Assembly: GCA_021791235.1 (NCBI GenBank)
Contig: JAJYXA010000115.1
Coordinates: forward strand, 1-6,616
Origin: Pseudomonadota bacterium
GTDB taxonomy: Bacteria > Pseudomonadota > Gammaproteobacteria > Burkholderiales > Thiobacillaceae
DNA length: 6,616 bases
Reading direction: 5' to 3'
In this document: one piece after another, positions 1-6,580 of the stretch
Layout of the letters: every line of letters begins with the position of its first letter
Numbering within the stretch: the first letter of the stretch is position 1
The notes under the pieces: generated by a model
Databases searched by the model: none
The model's input: the letters and a program-made list of their open reading frames with translations, nothing else
What the model was told of the DNA's origin: nothing
Position numbers and translations under genes: made by a program

Positions 1-99
1 CTGGCGCTGCCGCAACTCATCGAACGCATCGTCGAAGGCGGGCGCAACAGCATCAACCATATTTCCGAGACCATGTGCCATGCAGCAACGGGACGTTGA
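1..99 (+). CDS. PTS mannose/fructose-type EIIA component, C-terminal fragment
   Basis: This is the last 32 codons of a gene that begins outside the window; the frame is open from base 1 and closes at a TGA at 97–99. The visible tail (LALPQLIERIVEGGRNSI, then a short hydrophilic end) fits the final helix of the mannose-family EIIA domain, where a conserved GGR-type turn follows a leucine-rich helix. The position directly before HPr and Enzyme I is the strongest support, because EIIA-Man, HPr and EI genes sit in this order in many betaproteobacteria. The protein would take a phosphoryl group from HPr on a histidine that is not in view. Its 3' end overlaps the HPr start by 20 bases, implying coupled translation. 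The assignment rests mostly on context, as the catalytic part is missing. Confidence 0.7.
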   Translation: MALPQLIERIVEGGRNSINHISETMCHAATGR

Positions 100-349
100 A
101 ATCGTCAACAAGCTGGGGCTGCACGCGCGCCCGTCGGCCCGGCTGACGCAGCTGGCGTCCAGCTTCAAGAGCAATGTGCACATGTCGCGCAACGGCCGCC
201 GCGTCAACGCCAAGAGCATCATGGGCGTGATGATGCTGGCTGCCGCCAAGGGCAGCACCATCACGCTGGAAACCGACGGCGACGACGAGGCGGAAGCCAT
301 TGACGCGCTGGCCAGTCTGATTTCCAGCGGTTTCGGAGAAGAACTGTGA
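80..349 (+). CDS. ptsH: HPr phosphocarrier protein of the PTS
   Basis: HPr is the small cytoplasmic carrier that takes phosphate from Enzyme I and passes it to EIIA proteins. The 89-residue product has the usual family length. The phosphorylation-site motif NKLGLHARPSA places the active histidine at residue 15, followed by the conserved Arg17 and Pro18. A second motif, AKSIMGVMML, places Ser46 where HPr kinase/phosphorylase (HprK) acts, so both catalytic and regulatory sites are intact. The ATG at 80 gives the canonical N-terminus with His at position 15, although only a weak GAG (67–69) precedes it. It overlaps the upstream EIIA gene by 20 bases and the ptsI start by 4 bases (GTGA), so the three are probably translated as a coupled unit. 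Whether hprK exists in this genome cannot be seen here. Confidence 0.96.
   Translation: MQQRDVEIVNKLGLHARPSARLTQLASSFKSNVHMSRNGRRVNAKSIMGVMMLAAAKGSTITLETDGDDEAEAIDALASLISSGFGEEL
335..340 (+). promoter_or_regulatory. Ribosome binding site of ptsI
   Basis: GGAGAA lies inside the last codons of ptsH, five bases before the GTG at 346. It supports this non-ATG start, which overlaps the ptsH stop as GTGA. Confidence 0.7.
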
Positions 350-2070
350 GCTTCTCGCTGCACGGCATCGGCGTCTCCGGCGGCATCGCCATCGGCTATG
401 CGCATCTTGCATCCAGCGCGCGCGTCGAAGTGCCGCAGTACATGCTCGACCGCAAATACATCAAGGACGAGCTGGCGCGCTTCGACGAAGCCATCTTCGC
501 CACCCGCGCCGAGCTCGAAGTCCTGCGCCACCACATCCCGCCCAATGCGCCGGCCGAACTGTCGGCCTTTCTCGACATGCACCTGATGTTCCTCGGCGAT
601 TCGATGATCGCCGAGGCGCCCAAGCGCCTGATCCGCGAAACCCAGTGCAACGCCGAATGGGCGCTGGCGCAGCAGATGGAAGCGCTGGTGGCGCGCTTCG
701 AGGAAATCGACGACGCCTACCTGCGCAGCCGCCAGGAAGACGTGGTACAGGTGGTGCAGCGCGTGCTCAAGGCCCTGATGGGCCACCCCAGCCACCTGCC
801 GCTGGACGTCGATTTCGACAGCGAACGCATCCTGGTCGCGCACGAGCTGTCGCCGGCCGACATGGTCATTTTCAAGAACGTGCATTTCGCCGCCTTCATC
901 ACCGATCTCGGCGGCACCACCTCGCACACCGCGATTCTGGCGCGCAGCATGGGCATGCCGTCGGTGATGGCGCTGCACAACGCACGCGGCCTGATCCGCG
1001 ACCACGATCTGCTGATCGTCGATGGCCGCGACGGCGTGGTGATCGTCAATCCCGACGAATCGGTGCTGGCCGAATACCGGTTGCGGCAGAACCAGTGGCG
1101 CATCGACACCGACAAGCTCAAGCGCCTGAAGACCAGCAAGTCGGCCACCCTCGACGGCACCCCGGTCGAGTTGATGGCCAACATCGAACTGCTCTCCGAC
1201 ATCGATGCGGTGAAGGCTGCGGGCGCGCACGGCATCGGTCTGTTCCGCAGCGAATTCCTGTTCCTCAACCGCAGCGACCTGCCGAGCGAGGAGGAGCAAT
1301 ACGTATCCTACAAGGCCGTGGCCGAGGCACTGGACGGCAAGCCGGTCACCATCCGCACGCTCGACCTGGGCGCCGACAAGCAGGCGCCATGGGGCCACAC
1401 GGTAGCCGACAATCCGGCGCTGGGCCTGCGCGCGATCCGCCTGTGCCTGGCCGAGCCGGGCCTGTTCCATGCTCAGTTGCGCGCCATTCTGCGAGCGTCG
1501 GTCCATGGCCAGGTGCGCATCCTCATCCCCATGCTGGCGAGTTTCATGGAATTGCGCCAAACCCTGCAGCGCATTGACGAGGCCAAGGCTTCGCTGCGCA
1601 AGGACGGGCTGAAATTCGACGAAGGCATCCCGCTCGGCGGCATGATCGAAGTGCCCGCTGCCGCGCTCTCGGCCGGCTTTTTTGCCGAACAGCTGGATTT
1701 CCTGTCGATCGGCACCAACGACCTGATCCAGTACACGCTGGCGATCGATCGCGCCGACGACAGCGTGGCGCACCTGTATGACCCGCTGCATCCGGCGGTG
1801 CTCAACCTCATTCAGCAGACGATCCGGGCAGGCGACAAGGCCGGCAAGCCGGTCTCCGTATGCGGCGAAATGGCGGGCGATCCGCTGCTGACGCGGCTGC
1901 TGCTGGGGCTGGGATTGCGGACATTTTCGATGCAACCGGCGAGCCTGCTGCAGGTCAAGCAGCAGGTGTTGAGATCCCACCTGGAAGAGTTGACCTCCCC
2001 CACGCAGCGGCTGCTGAAGAACACCGATCCGGACAAGACCCCGGTCCTGTTAAACCGGCTGAACGGCTAG
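346..2070 (+). CDS. ptsI: Phosphoenolpyruvate–protein phosphotransferase (PTS Enzyme I)
   Basis: Enzyme I autophosphorylates from PEP and donates the phosphate to HPr His15; it is cytoplasmic and dimeric. The 574-residue product matches the E. coli length (575). In order: an N-terminal HPr-binding and swivelling region (residues about 1–225) with the phospho-histidine motif GGTTSHTAILARS, active His194; then the PEP-binding TIM barrel with GLFRSEFLF (Arg301), IRTLDLGADK (Arg337), NPALGLRAIRL, the metal ligand Glu435 in MIEVPAAAL, GTNDLIQYTLAIDR (Asn458, Asp459), and the catalytic Cys506 in VCGEMAGDP. All key residues of the family are present, so the enzyme should be active. The GTG start at 346 has a good ribosome site and overlaps ptsH by 4 bases. 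No EIIB or EIIC gene is in view, which fits a regulatory PTS. The gene ends 16 bases short of the convergent GTPase gene. Confidence 0.97.
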   Translation: MSFSLHGIGVSGGIAIGYAHLASSARVEVPQYMLDRKYIKDELARFDEAIFATRAELEVLRHHIPPNAPAELSAFLDMHLMFLGDSMIAEAPKRLIRETQCNAEWALAQQMEALVARFEEIDDAYLRSRQEDVVQVVQRVLKALMGHPSHLPLDVDFDSERILVAHELSPADMVIFKNVHFAAFITDLGGTTSHTAILARSMGMPSVMALHNARGLIRDHDLLIVDGRDGVVIVNPDESVLAEYRLRQNQWRIDTDKLKRLKTSKSATLDGTPVELMANIELLSDIDAVKAAGAHGIGLFRSEFLFLNRSDLPSEEEQYVSYKAVAEALDGKPVTIRTLDLGADKQAPWGHTVADNPALGLRAIRLCLAEPGLFHAQLRAILRASVHGQVRILIPMLASFMELRQTLQRIDEAKASLRKDGLKFDEGIPLGGMIEVPAAALSAGFFAEQLDFLSIGTNDLIQYTLAIDRADDSVAHLYDPLHPAVLNLIQQTIRAGDKAGKPVSVCGEMAGDPLLTRLLLGLGLRTFSMQPASLLQVKQQVLRSHLEELTSPTQRLLKNTDPDKTPVLLNRLNG

Positions 2071-2094
2071 GGAGCCTGGCGGACGCCTAAGCCG
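2064..2094. terminator. Possible weak bidirectional terminator hairpin between convergent stops
   Basis: Bases 2064–2071 can pair with 2086–2094 in an 8-bp stem with one bulged A (2089) and a 14-base loop. The stem spans the stop codons of both ptsI and the convergent GTPase gene. There is no T-tract on either side, so this is not a classical intrinsic terminator. The call rests on position and stem only. Confidence 0.25.
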
Positions 2095-3991
2095 TGAGTT
2101 GCGCGGCCATGCGGGTGAGTTCCACCTTGTCGTGGCGCAGCGTGCTGATTTCCTGCTTGATCTGCGCCATGCGGCTGTGCAGGGTACTCATGTTTTCCAG
2201 AATGCGCTGCAGGCTGGCGAGCCGGGTGTCGAGATACTGCTTGTGCTCGCGGATGCGCGTCATGACAGGGTCGAGTGCGATGCGCAGCCAGCGTTCGGCC
2301 TCCAGCCGCGCAAGCTTGAAGGCCTTGCGCGCCTCCTCGGCCAGCCCGGCATAAAAGCGCCGGATCATGAAACGCTTCTCCAGCATCAGGTTGGCCGGAT
2401 CCTTGCAAAAGGCTTCCGTCTCACGGGTCAGCGCATCCAGCCGGTTGCGGTAGGCGCCCAGATCCAGCCGCGGCACCTGCATTTTCGGCAGGTTGTGATT
2501 GCGGTGAAACCGCAGATAGGCCTGATCGAGCGCGTCCAGCATGTTGTCGGCCAGCTGGCTCGCCTGCTGGAAACGGTTGCCCATCTGCTCGCTCAGGTGG
2601 CGGATGCCGCCGGTCAGTCCGCGCGTGGTCCAGCTGTTTTCCATGGCATCGCGGCCCGCCTTCAGGATCGTGTCCAGCGTTTCCTCCGACAAGTGCGACA
2701 GCAGGTGCTCGCCCTGGCCCTGCACCATCTTCCGGGTCGTGCGGAACTGGTCGGCAGTGGCATCGTAGCTGTCCTTTTCCTGCTGCAGGCCGGCCCGCGT
2801 CTGTTCGATCAGCTCGCGGTTCTTACCCGACAGCTGGGTAAGCTGGGTCAGTTCGTCGCTGCTGCGCTTGAGCCGCGTGGCCAGGTCCACCCGGCTCTCG
2901 TCGAGCAGGGCACTCACTTCGCGGCTGACCGCGTGATACAGCATGTCGCGTCGCGCCGGAATCACCTGATGCGCCAGCAGATATTCCAGCGACTCGATGC
3001 CCGAACGTACGCGCAAGGCGGCATCGCCGCGGATGGTGGCCGCCAGTGCCTTCTGCGCAGACACCGTGAACACGCGGCTGCGCGGCAGCTTCAGCACGCG
3101 CGCGGTTTCCTCGGCCTGGCGCTCGATGGTCGCCAGCACCTCGGCGTCGCTCTTGAGTTCGTCCCACAACATGTCGATCTTGTTCAACACCGCCACGTGG
3201 TAGTTGGCATGGCGATGGACGTGTTTCTGCCAGATTTCGAGATCCGAGCGGGTCACCCCGGTATCGGTCGCCAGCAGGTACATCACCGCATGCGCATTCG
3301 GAATCACCGACAGGGTGAGTTCGGGTTCTGCCCCCAGGGCATTGAGTCCCGGGGTGTCCAGGATCGTCAGCCCGGCCTGCAACAGCGGATGCGGATAATT
3401 GACCATGGCATAGCGCCAGGCCGGCACCTCCACGGTGCCGTCGGCGCGCAGCAGGTGGCGCTCGCTGTCGTCCTCGCCGTTCCACAACCCCATCTCGATG
3501 GCATCCACAGCCGGCAGCAGCTTGGTCTCGGTGAGTTTTTTCAGGCTTTCCTGCAACTGGCGCGGATCGGTGGGGTCGAGCAATACCCGGCACCATTCGA
3601 TCGGCATGTGCTTGAGGCGCGCCAGCGATTCGCCACGGCGGCGCGTTTCGATCGGCAGCAGGCTCAGGCTGGGGGGCTCGTCCGCGCTGGCGAACAGTTC
3701 GGTCGGGCACATGGTGGTGCGCCCGGCGTCGGACGGCAGCAGGCGCTGACCATGGTTGGCAAAGAACAGGGCGTTGATGAGTTCGGTCTTGCCGCGCGAA
3801 AACTCGGCCACGAAGGCCACCACCAGCCTGTCCTGGCGCAGGCCCGACGCGGTATCGGCCAGCCGCAGGGTGCGTTCGGCATCAATGCCGTGCTGGCGGT
3901 CGAGCCAGTCGGCATAGTCGGTAATCGCGGTCGCCAGCCGCAACCGCCGCTCGCTGTACTCGGCGACTTCCTGTTCCAGGTGGATACTCAT
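2087..3991 (-). CDS. Dynamin-like GTPase of unknown role
   Basis: This 634-residue protein has a complete dynamin-type GTPase domain. G1 is AEFSRGKT at residues 62–69; G2 lies in RTT (91–93); G3 is DTPG at 212–215; G4 is NKID at 270–273; a G5-like SAQKA is at 311–315. About 50 helical residues precede G1, and a long charged helical region follows the GTPase domain, with coiled-coil-like stretches near 365–410 and 575–630. That layout fits bacterial dynamin-like proteins, which bind or remodel membranes, but no clear transmembrane segment or paddle is visible, so membrane action is inference. The first glycine of the usual GxxxxGK[ST] is Ala62. The start ATG overlaps the yggU stop as ATGA, and no strong ribosome site precedes it, so translation probably depends on yggU. 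It is the last gene of the − strand operon. The family is recognised with confidence; the cellular function is not known to me. Confidence 0.85.
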   Translation of the reverse strand: MSIHLEQEVAEYSERRLRLATAITDYADWLDRQHGIDAERTLRLADTASGLRQDRLVVAFVAEFSRGKTELINALFFANHGQRLLPSDAGRTTMCPTELFASADEPPSLSLLPIETRRRGESLARLKHMPIEWCRVLLDPTDPRQLQESLKKLTETKLLPAVDAIEMGLWNGEDDSERHLLRADGTVEVPAWRYAMVNYPHPLLQAGLTILDTPGLNALGAEPELTLSVIPNAHAVMYLLATDTGVTRSDLEIWQKHVHRHANYHVAVLNKIDMLWDELKSDAEVLATIERQAEETARVLKLPRSRVFTVSAQKALAATIRGDAALRVRSGIESLEYLLAHQVIPARRDMLYHAVSREVSALLDESRVDLATRLKRSSDELTQLTQLSGKNRELIEQTRAGLQQEKDSYDATADQFRTTRKMVQGQGEHLLSHLSEETLDTILKAGRDAMENSWTTRGLTGGIRHLSEQMGNRFQQASQLADNMLDALDQAYLRFHRNHNLPKMQVPRLDLGAYRNRLDALTRETEAFCKDPANLMLEKRFMIRRFYAGLAEEARKAFKLARLEAERWLRIALDPVMTRIREHKQYLDTRLASLQRILENMSTLHSRMAQIKQEISTLRHDKVELTRMAAQLTA

Positions 3992-4299
3992 GTTTGAGTG
4001 TTTTTCTCGATATCACGCCAGGGTGTGTCGGCGCCACACACCGCAACGGTTTTCTGCCGGGACGTTTCGCCTCGCACCAGGCGCACCGCGGATTTCGGCA
4101 GCCCCAGTTGCGCGGCCAGCCAGGCCAGCAGATGCGCATTCGCTTTGTTATCGACCGGCGGCGCAGCAATCTTTAATTTCAGGCGGCCGCCATGCTCGCC
4201 GACGGCGGCAGTCACCTTCGCGCCCGGCTGCACGTGCAATTCCAGCAGCCAGTCCGCACCATTGCGGTGCGCCCAGATCGGCGGTTTATTCGGGTTCAC
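3988..4299 (-). CDS. yggU: YggU family protein (DUF167/UPF0235)
   Basis: This is a small conserved protein of unknown function, about 103 residues with the start chosen here, near the usual length of roughly 95–105. Family marks are the HVQPGAK motif (residues 22–28), APPVDNKANAHLLAWLA (from 46) and GETSRQK (77–83). It follows yggS, proC and yggT, a neighbourhood typical for this family. The start is uncertain: no ATG precedes the conserved part. GTG at 4297–4299 is chosen for length; TTG codons at 4303–4305 and 4336–4338 would give 105 or 116 residues, and none has a clear ribosome site. All three candidates lie inside the inverted-repeat element that separates this gene from yggT, so the first few residues (NPN) derive from the repeat arm. 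The stop overlaps the GTPase start by 4 bases (ATGA). Confidence 0.85.
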   Translation of the reverse strand: MNPNKPPIWAHRNGADWLLELHVQPGAKVTAAVGEHGGRLKLKIAAPPVDNKANAHLLAWLAAQLGLPKSAVRLVRGETSRQKTVAVCGADTPWRDIEKNTQT

Positions 4300-4345
4300 A
4301 ACCAACTGTGACGCGAAGATGAGCCGAAGACAGTGCAAATAGCAC

Positions 4346-4395
4346 GGCAGAGCGTGGTTGTTGCCGCTTCAGCGGCTTTACAACCACGGCCTGCC
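4346..4395. other. Strong hairpin inside the inverted-repeat element
   Basis: Three stacked helices can form: GGCAG/CTGCC (4346–4350 with 4391–4395), a 9-bp stem (4353–4361 with 4380–4388), and GCCGCT/AGCGGC (4363–4368 with 4371–4376). They are separated by a 2×2 and a 1×3 internal loop, and the apical loop is about four bases (TTCA). In the − strand operon transcript this would stand between yggT and yggU. There is no T-tract on either side, so RNA processing, 3'-end stabilisation or attenuation is as likely as termination. Confidence 0.65.
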
Positions 4396-4409
4396 CCTTG
4401 CGGGCAAGG
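4396..4409. other. Small hairpin CCTTGC/GCAAGG inside the element
   Basis: CCTTGC (4396–4401) and GCAAGG (4404–4409) form a short palindrome, most realistically a 5-bp stem with a CGGG loop. It lies directly beside the larger hairpin, within the same element. Its function is unknown. Confidence 0.45.
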
Positions 4410-4446
4410 CGAAGTCGACAAAGTCACGGTTGGTTTTGAACCCGAA

Positions 4447-5022
4447 TCAGAGTGAACCAAGCAGGGCCCGCTCCAACGCCAGCACCGGCACCATCAGGAT
4501 CAACTGGCACAGGATGAACAGCACCAGCGGCGTCAAATCCACATTGGCCACCATGGGAACGATGCGTCGCAGGGGACGCAGGAAGGGCTCAGTCAACTCG
4601 TAGACCACTGGCATCAGGGGGGTATTCGAATTGACCCACGACAGCACCGCGCGCACCAGGGTCAGGCCGATGATCATGTACACCGCCAGGCTGACCAGCC
4701 GCACCGCCGCCAGCCCGAGCATGACCGGCCACACCTTGCCCCCCGCCAGGGCGAAGGGGAATCCGTCCAGCCAGTACCCCGCCATCACCACCACCAGTTC
4801 GACCAGCCAGGCGAGCAGCAGGCAGGCCCAGTCGAGACCGAACAGGCCCGGTACCACACGGCGCAAGGGCTTGACCGCAAAGTCGGTGACGGCGACGATG
4901 AACTGGGCGAAGGGGTTGCGAAACGGTACCCGGAACAGCTGCATCATGAAGCGCAGCAGCACCGCGACCACGAACAGGTTGCCCAGCGTCTGGATCAAGA
5001 AGGTCAGTGCACCCGAGATCAT
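4447..5022 (-). CDS. yggT: YggT family integral membrane protein
   Basis: This 191-residue inner-membrane protein is made of two YGGT repeats. The first holds RVPFRNPFAQFIVAVTDF followed by KPLRRVVPG (residues 31–59); the second holds NSNTPLMPVVYELTEPFL followed by RPLRRIVP (131–156). Hydrophobic segments lie near residues 7–28, 64–84, 97–128 and 162–183, giving about four membrane spans or more. The length suits the two-domain proteobacterial form. The family's molecular role is not settled; relatives have been linked to osmotic tolerance in bacteria and to membrane organisation in plastids. The ATG start overlaps the proC stop as ATGA, so translation is likely coupled. The stop codon's last base is the first base of the inverted-repeat element, raising the possibility that the original C-terminal end was affected by insertion. 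Confidence 0.93.
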   Translation of the reverse strand: MISGALTFLIQTLGNLFVVAVLLRFMMQLFRVPFRNPFAQFIVAVTDFAVKPLRRVVPGLFGLDWACLLLAWLVELVVVMAGYWLDGFPFALAGGKVWPVMLGLAAVRLVSLAVYMIIGLTLVRAVLSWVNSNTPLMPVVYELTEPFLRPLRRIVPMVANVDLTPLVLFILCQLILMVPVLALERALLGSL

Positions 5023-5834
5023 GCGAGGCGTCCCAGTTCGTCACCGAGTTCGGCGCTGCGCAGGCTGGCTGCCTCCACCGCCTGACCAATGCCGGCTTTG
5101 ACCGCCGCCGCGTCCAGCGCCGCGAGGCCGCGTTCCGTGGTGCCGCCCTTGGAGGTGACGCGCTGGCGCAGCATCGCCGGTTCCTCGCCCGATTCAAGCG
5201 CCAGCTTGGCCGCGCCGAAAAAGGTCTGCAGCGCCAGCTGGCGCGCCGTGGCGGCCGGCAGGCCCTGCGCCACGGCCGCCGCCTCCAGCGATTCGATGAA
5301 ATAGAACACATAGGCCGGCCCGCTGCCCGACACGGCGGTGACCGCATCCAGCCGGGATTCGTCCTCCACCCATACCACGCCGCCGACGGCGCGCAACACG
5401 GCCTCGGCCTGCGAACGCGCATCCTGGTCGACGTCAGGCGGCGCATACAGGCCGCTGATGCCGGCCCGCACCAGCGCGGGGGTATTGGGCATGGTGCGCA
5501 CGATGCGCCGGTGCCCACCCAGCCAGCGCGCGAGGTCGGCCACCCGCACCCCGGCGACGATCGATATCACCAGATGACCTGCGAGGCGCGACGCCAGCGC
5601 GGCCGCCACCTCGGGCAGGGTCTGCGGCTTCACCGCCAGTACGACCAGGGAATGCAGCCGCGCCTGCGACAGATCCGTGTGGACCACGACACCGAAACGC
5701 GCGGACAACTGCGCCCGCGCATCGGCATTGATCTCCACCACCTCGATGTCGGTCGGCTGGGTGCCGCTGGCGATCAGGCCGCCGATGATGGCGGCGGCCA
5801 TATTGCCGCCCCCGATGAAACTCACTTTATGCAT
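5019..5834 (-). CDS. proC: Pyrroline-5-carboxylate reductase
   Basis: ProC reduces 1-pyrroline-5-carboxylate to L-proline with NAD(P)H, the last step of proline synthesis in the cytoplasm. The 271-residue product is of family length. The N-terminal Rossmann fold carries FIGGGNMAAAIIGGL (GGGNM at 8–12) and the AVKPQ turn (67–71). RTMPNTPALV is at 113–122. The C-terminal dimerisation and substrate domain carries AVSGSGPAY (167–175) and the signature region TSKGGTTERGL (227–237). All of these are intact. The frame stays open upstream to 6143, but the ATG at 5834 is the real start: it begins the Rossmann strand and has an AAAGGA ribosome site. It overlaps the yggS end by 8 bases and the yggT start by 4. 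Confidence 0.97.
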   Translation of the reverse strand: MHKVSFIGGGNMAAAIIGGLIASGTQPTDIEVVEINADARAQLSARFGVVVHTDLSQARLHSLVVLAVKPQTLPEVAAALASRLAGHLVISIVAGVRVADLARWLGGHRRIVRTMPNTPALVRAGISGLYAPPDVDQDARSQAEAVLRAVGGVVWVEDESRLDAVTAVSGSGPAYVFYFIESLEAAAVAQGLPAATARQLALQTFFGAAKLALESGEEPAMLRQRVTSKGGTTERGLAALDAAAVKAGIGQAVEAASLRSAELGDELGRLA

Positions 5835-6534
5835 TTTTCTTAATCCTTTCGCCAAAGAGTGCGGTGCCGATTCGAACGATCGTCGCACCTTCCAGAATCG
5901 CAGCCTCCAGATCGCCCGACATGCCCATCGACAGGGTGTCGAGCGCAAGACCGCGCGCGCGCAGCGCATCGTACAGTTCACACACCTGCCGGAAGGCGGC
6001 ACGCTGGGCGGCCACTTCGGAAGTCGGCGCGGGGATCGCCATGAGACCGCGCAATCGCAGACCCGGCAGCGCCGCAACCGCCGCGGCCAGCGCGGGTAGT
6101 TCGGCCGGCGCCACCCCGCCCTTGCTGGCTTCGCCGCTGACATTCACCTCGATGCACACCTGCAACGGCGGCAAGCCGGCTGGGCGCTGGGCGGAGAGAC
6201 GCTCGGCAATTTTCAGCCGGTCGACACTGTGCACCCAGCTGAAGTTCTCGGCGATCGTCCGCGTCTTGTTGCTCTGGATCGGCCCGATGAAGTGCCATTC
6301 GAGCGGCAGATCGCGCAGCGCTGCCTGCTTGTCCAGCGCTTCCTGCAGGTAATTCTCACCGAATTCGCGTTGTCCACAGGCGGCCAAGCCGCGCACGGCC
6401 GCCGCGTCGAAGGTCTTGCTGACCGCCAGCAGGGTCACCTCCGCCGCATCGCGCCCGGCCTCTTCCGCGGCACGCGCTACCTGTGCCTGTACGGCATGCA
6501 AACGGGCATCTGCCGTGCTGCCGCGCGGCGGCAT
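5827..6534 (-). CDS. yggS: YggS/PLPBP pyridoxal 5'-phosphate homeostasis protein
   Basis: Members of this family bind PLP without known catalysis and buffer vitamin B6 and amino-acid pools in the cytoplasm. The fold is a single alanine-racemase-like TIM barrel. The PLP lysine lies in LLAVSKTF (Lys40 with this start). Further family motifs are FGENYLQEAL, WHFIGPIQSNKTR, IEVNVSGEASKGG, GLMAIPAP, and the phosphate-binding LSMGMSGDLEAAILEG with RIGTALFG. The ATG at 6534 gives 235 residues, the usual size, with a minimal GAG six bases upstream. An ATG at 6573 (248 residues) and a GTG at 6600 (257 residues) are in frame but have no ribosome site, and the 6573 start would lie almost at the predicted transcription start. 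It is the first gene of the − strand operon and overlaps proC by 8 bases. Pairing yggS with proC is common and fits a shared link to amino-acid metabolism. Confidence 0.94.
   Translation of the reverse strand: MPPRGSTADARLHAVQAQVARAAEEAGRDAAEVTLLAVSKTFDAAAVRGLAACGQREFGENYLQEALDKQAALRDLPLEWHFIGPIQSNKTRTIAENFSWVHSVDRLKIAERLSAQRPAGLPPLQVCIEVNVSGEASKGGVAPAELPALAAAVAALPGLRLRGLMAIPAPTSEVAAQRAAFRQVCELYDALRARGLALDTLSMGMSGDLEAAILEGATIVRIGTALFGERIKKNA
5844..5849 (-). promoter_or_regulatory. Ribosome binding site of proC
   Basis: AAAGGA on the − strand lies nine bases before the ATG at 5834, inside the 3' end of yggS. It fixes the proC start against the longer open frame. Confidence 0.65.
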
Positions 6535-6580
6535 GCCGGGCTCAAGTTTGCGCGTTTCAAGGCCGTTATCCATAGGGCTT

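Larger units (their letters stand above)
4288..4447. repeat. 160-bp inverted-repeat element (MITE-like) between yggT and yggU
   Basis: The left arm 4288–4312 and right arm 4423–4447 are reverse complements at 23 of 25 positions; the mismatched pairs are 4299/4436 and 4307/4428. The arms begin ATTCGGGTTCA and end TGAACCCGAAT on the + strand. About 110 bases lie between them, holding a strong nested hairpin (4346–4395) and a smaller one (4396–4409), and no ORF of its own. The right edge falls on the last base of the yggT stop codon; the left edge lies inside the yggU frame. No target-site duplication is visible. It is the only real spacer in an otherwise overlapping operon. Size and arm length recall non-autonomous miniature transposons or Correia-type repeats, but there is no evidence of homology to either. 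Confidence 0.7.

Noticed and set aside
645..1577. 310-residue open frame inside ptsI, same strand, shifted frame
   Set aside because: Its Arg/Gly/Ala-rich composition is typical of a shifted frame in GC-rich DNA, and the ptsI frame carries every catalytic motif.
2099..3997. 632-residue open frame on the + strand, opposite the GTPase gene
   Set aside because: It is almost exactly antisense to a gene with all five G motifs. Its His/Gln/Arg/Gly-rich composition with no recognisable domain is what a GC-rich complementary strand gives. No ribosome site or family motif was seen.
4354..4387. Classical Rho-independent terminator at the GTGGTTGT/ACAACCAC hairpin
   Set aside because: The stem is strong, but neither strand has a run of T after it, and the downstream yggU and GTPase genes appear to belong to the same operon.
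4288..4447. Integron attC site as an explanation of the inverted repeat
   Set aside because: The arms do not give the paired RYYYAAC/GTTRRRY core boxes at the element ends, there is no cassette array, and the neighbours are core operon genes.
4288..4447. CRISPR array or tandem repeat
   Set aside because: There is one inverted pair only, with no direct repeats or spacers.
4358..4603. 81-residue open frame on the + strand across the repeat element and the 3' end of yggT
   Set aside because: It overlaps yggT on the opposite strand, shows no motif, and is mostly repeat plus antisense sequence.
5835..6143. N-terminal extension of proC into yggS (374-residue open frame)
   Set aside because: The extra 103 residues are arginine-rich, overlap the clearly coding yggS frame and have no family match; the ATG at 5834 has a ribosome site and begins the Rossmann fold.
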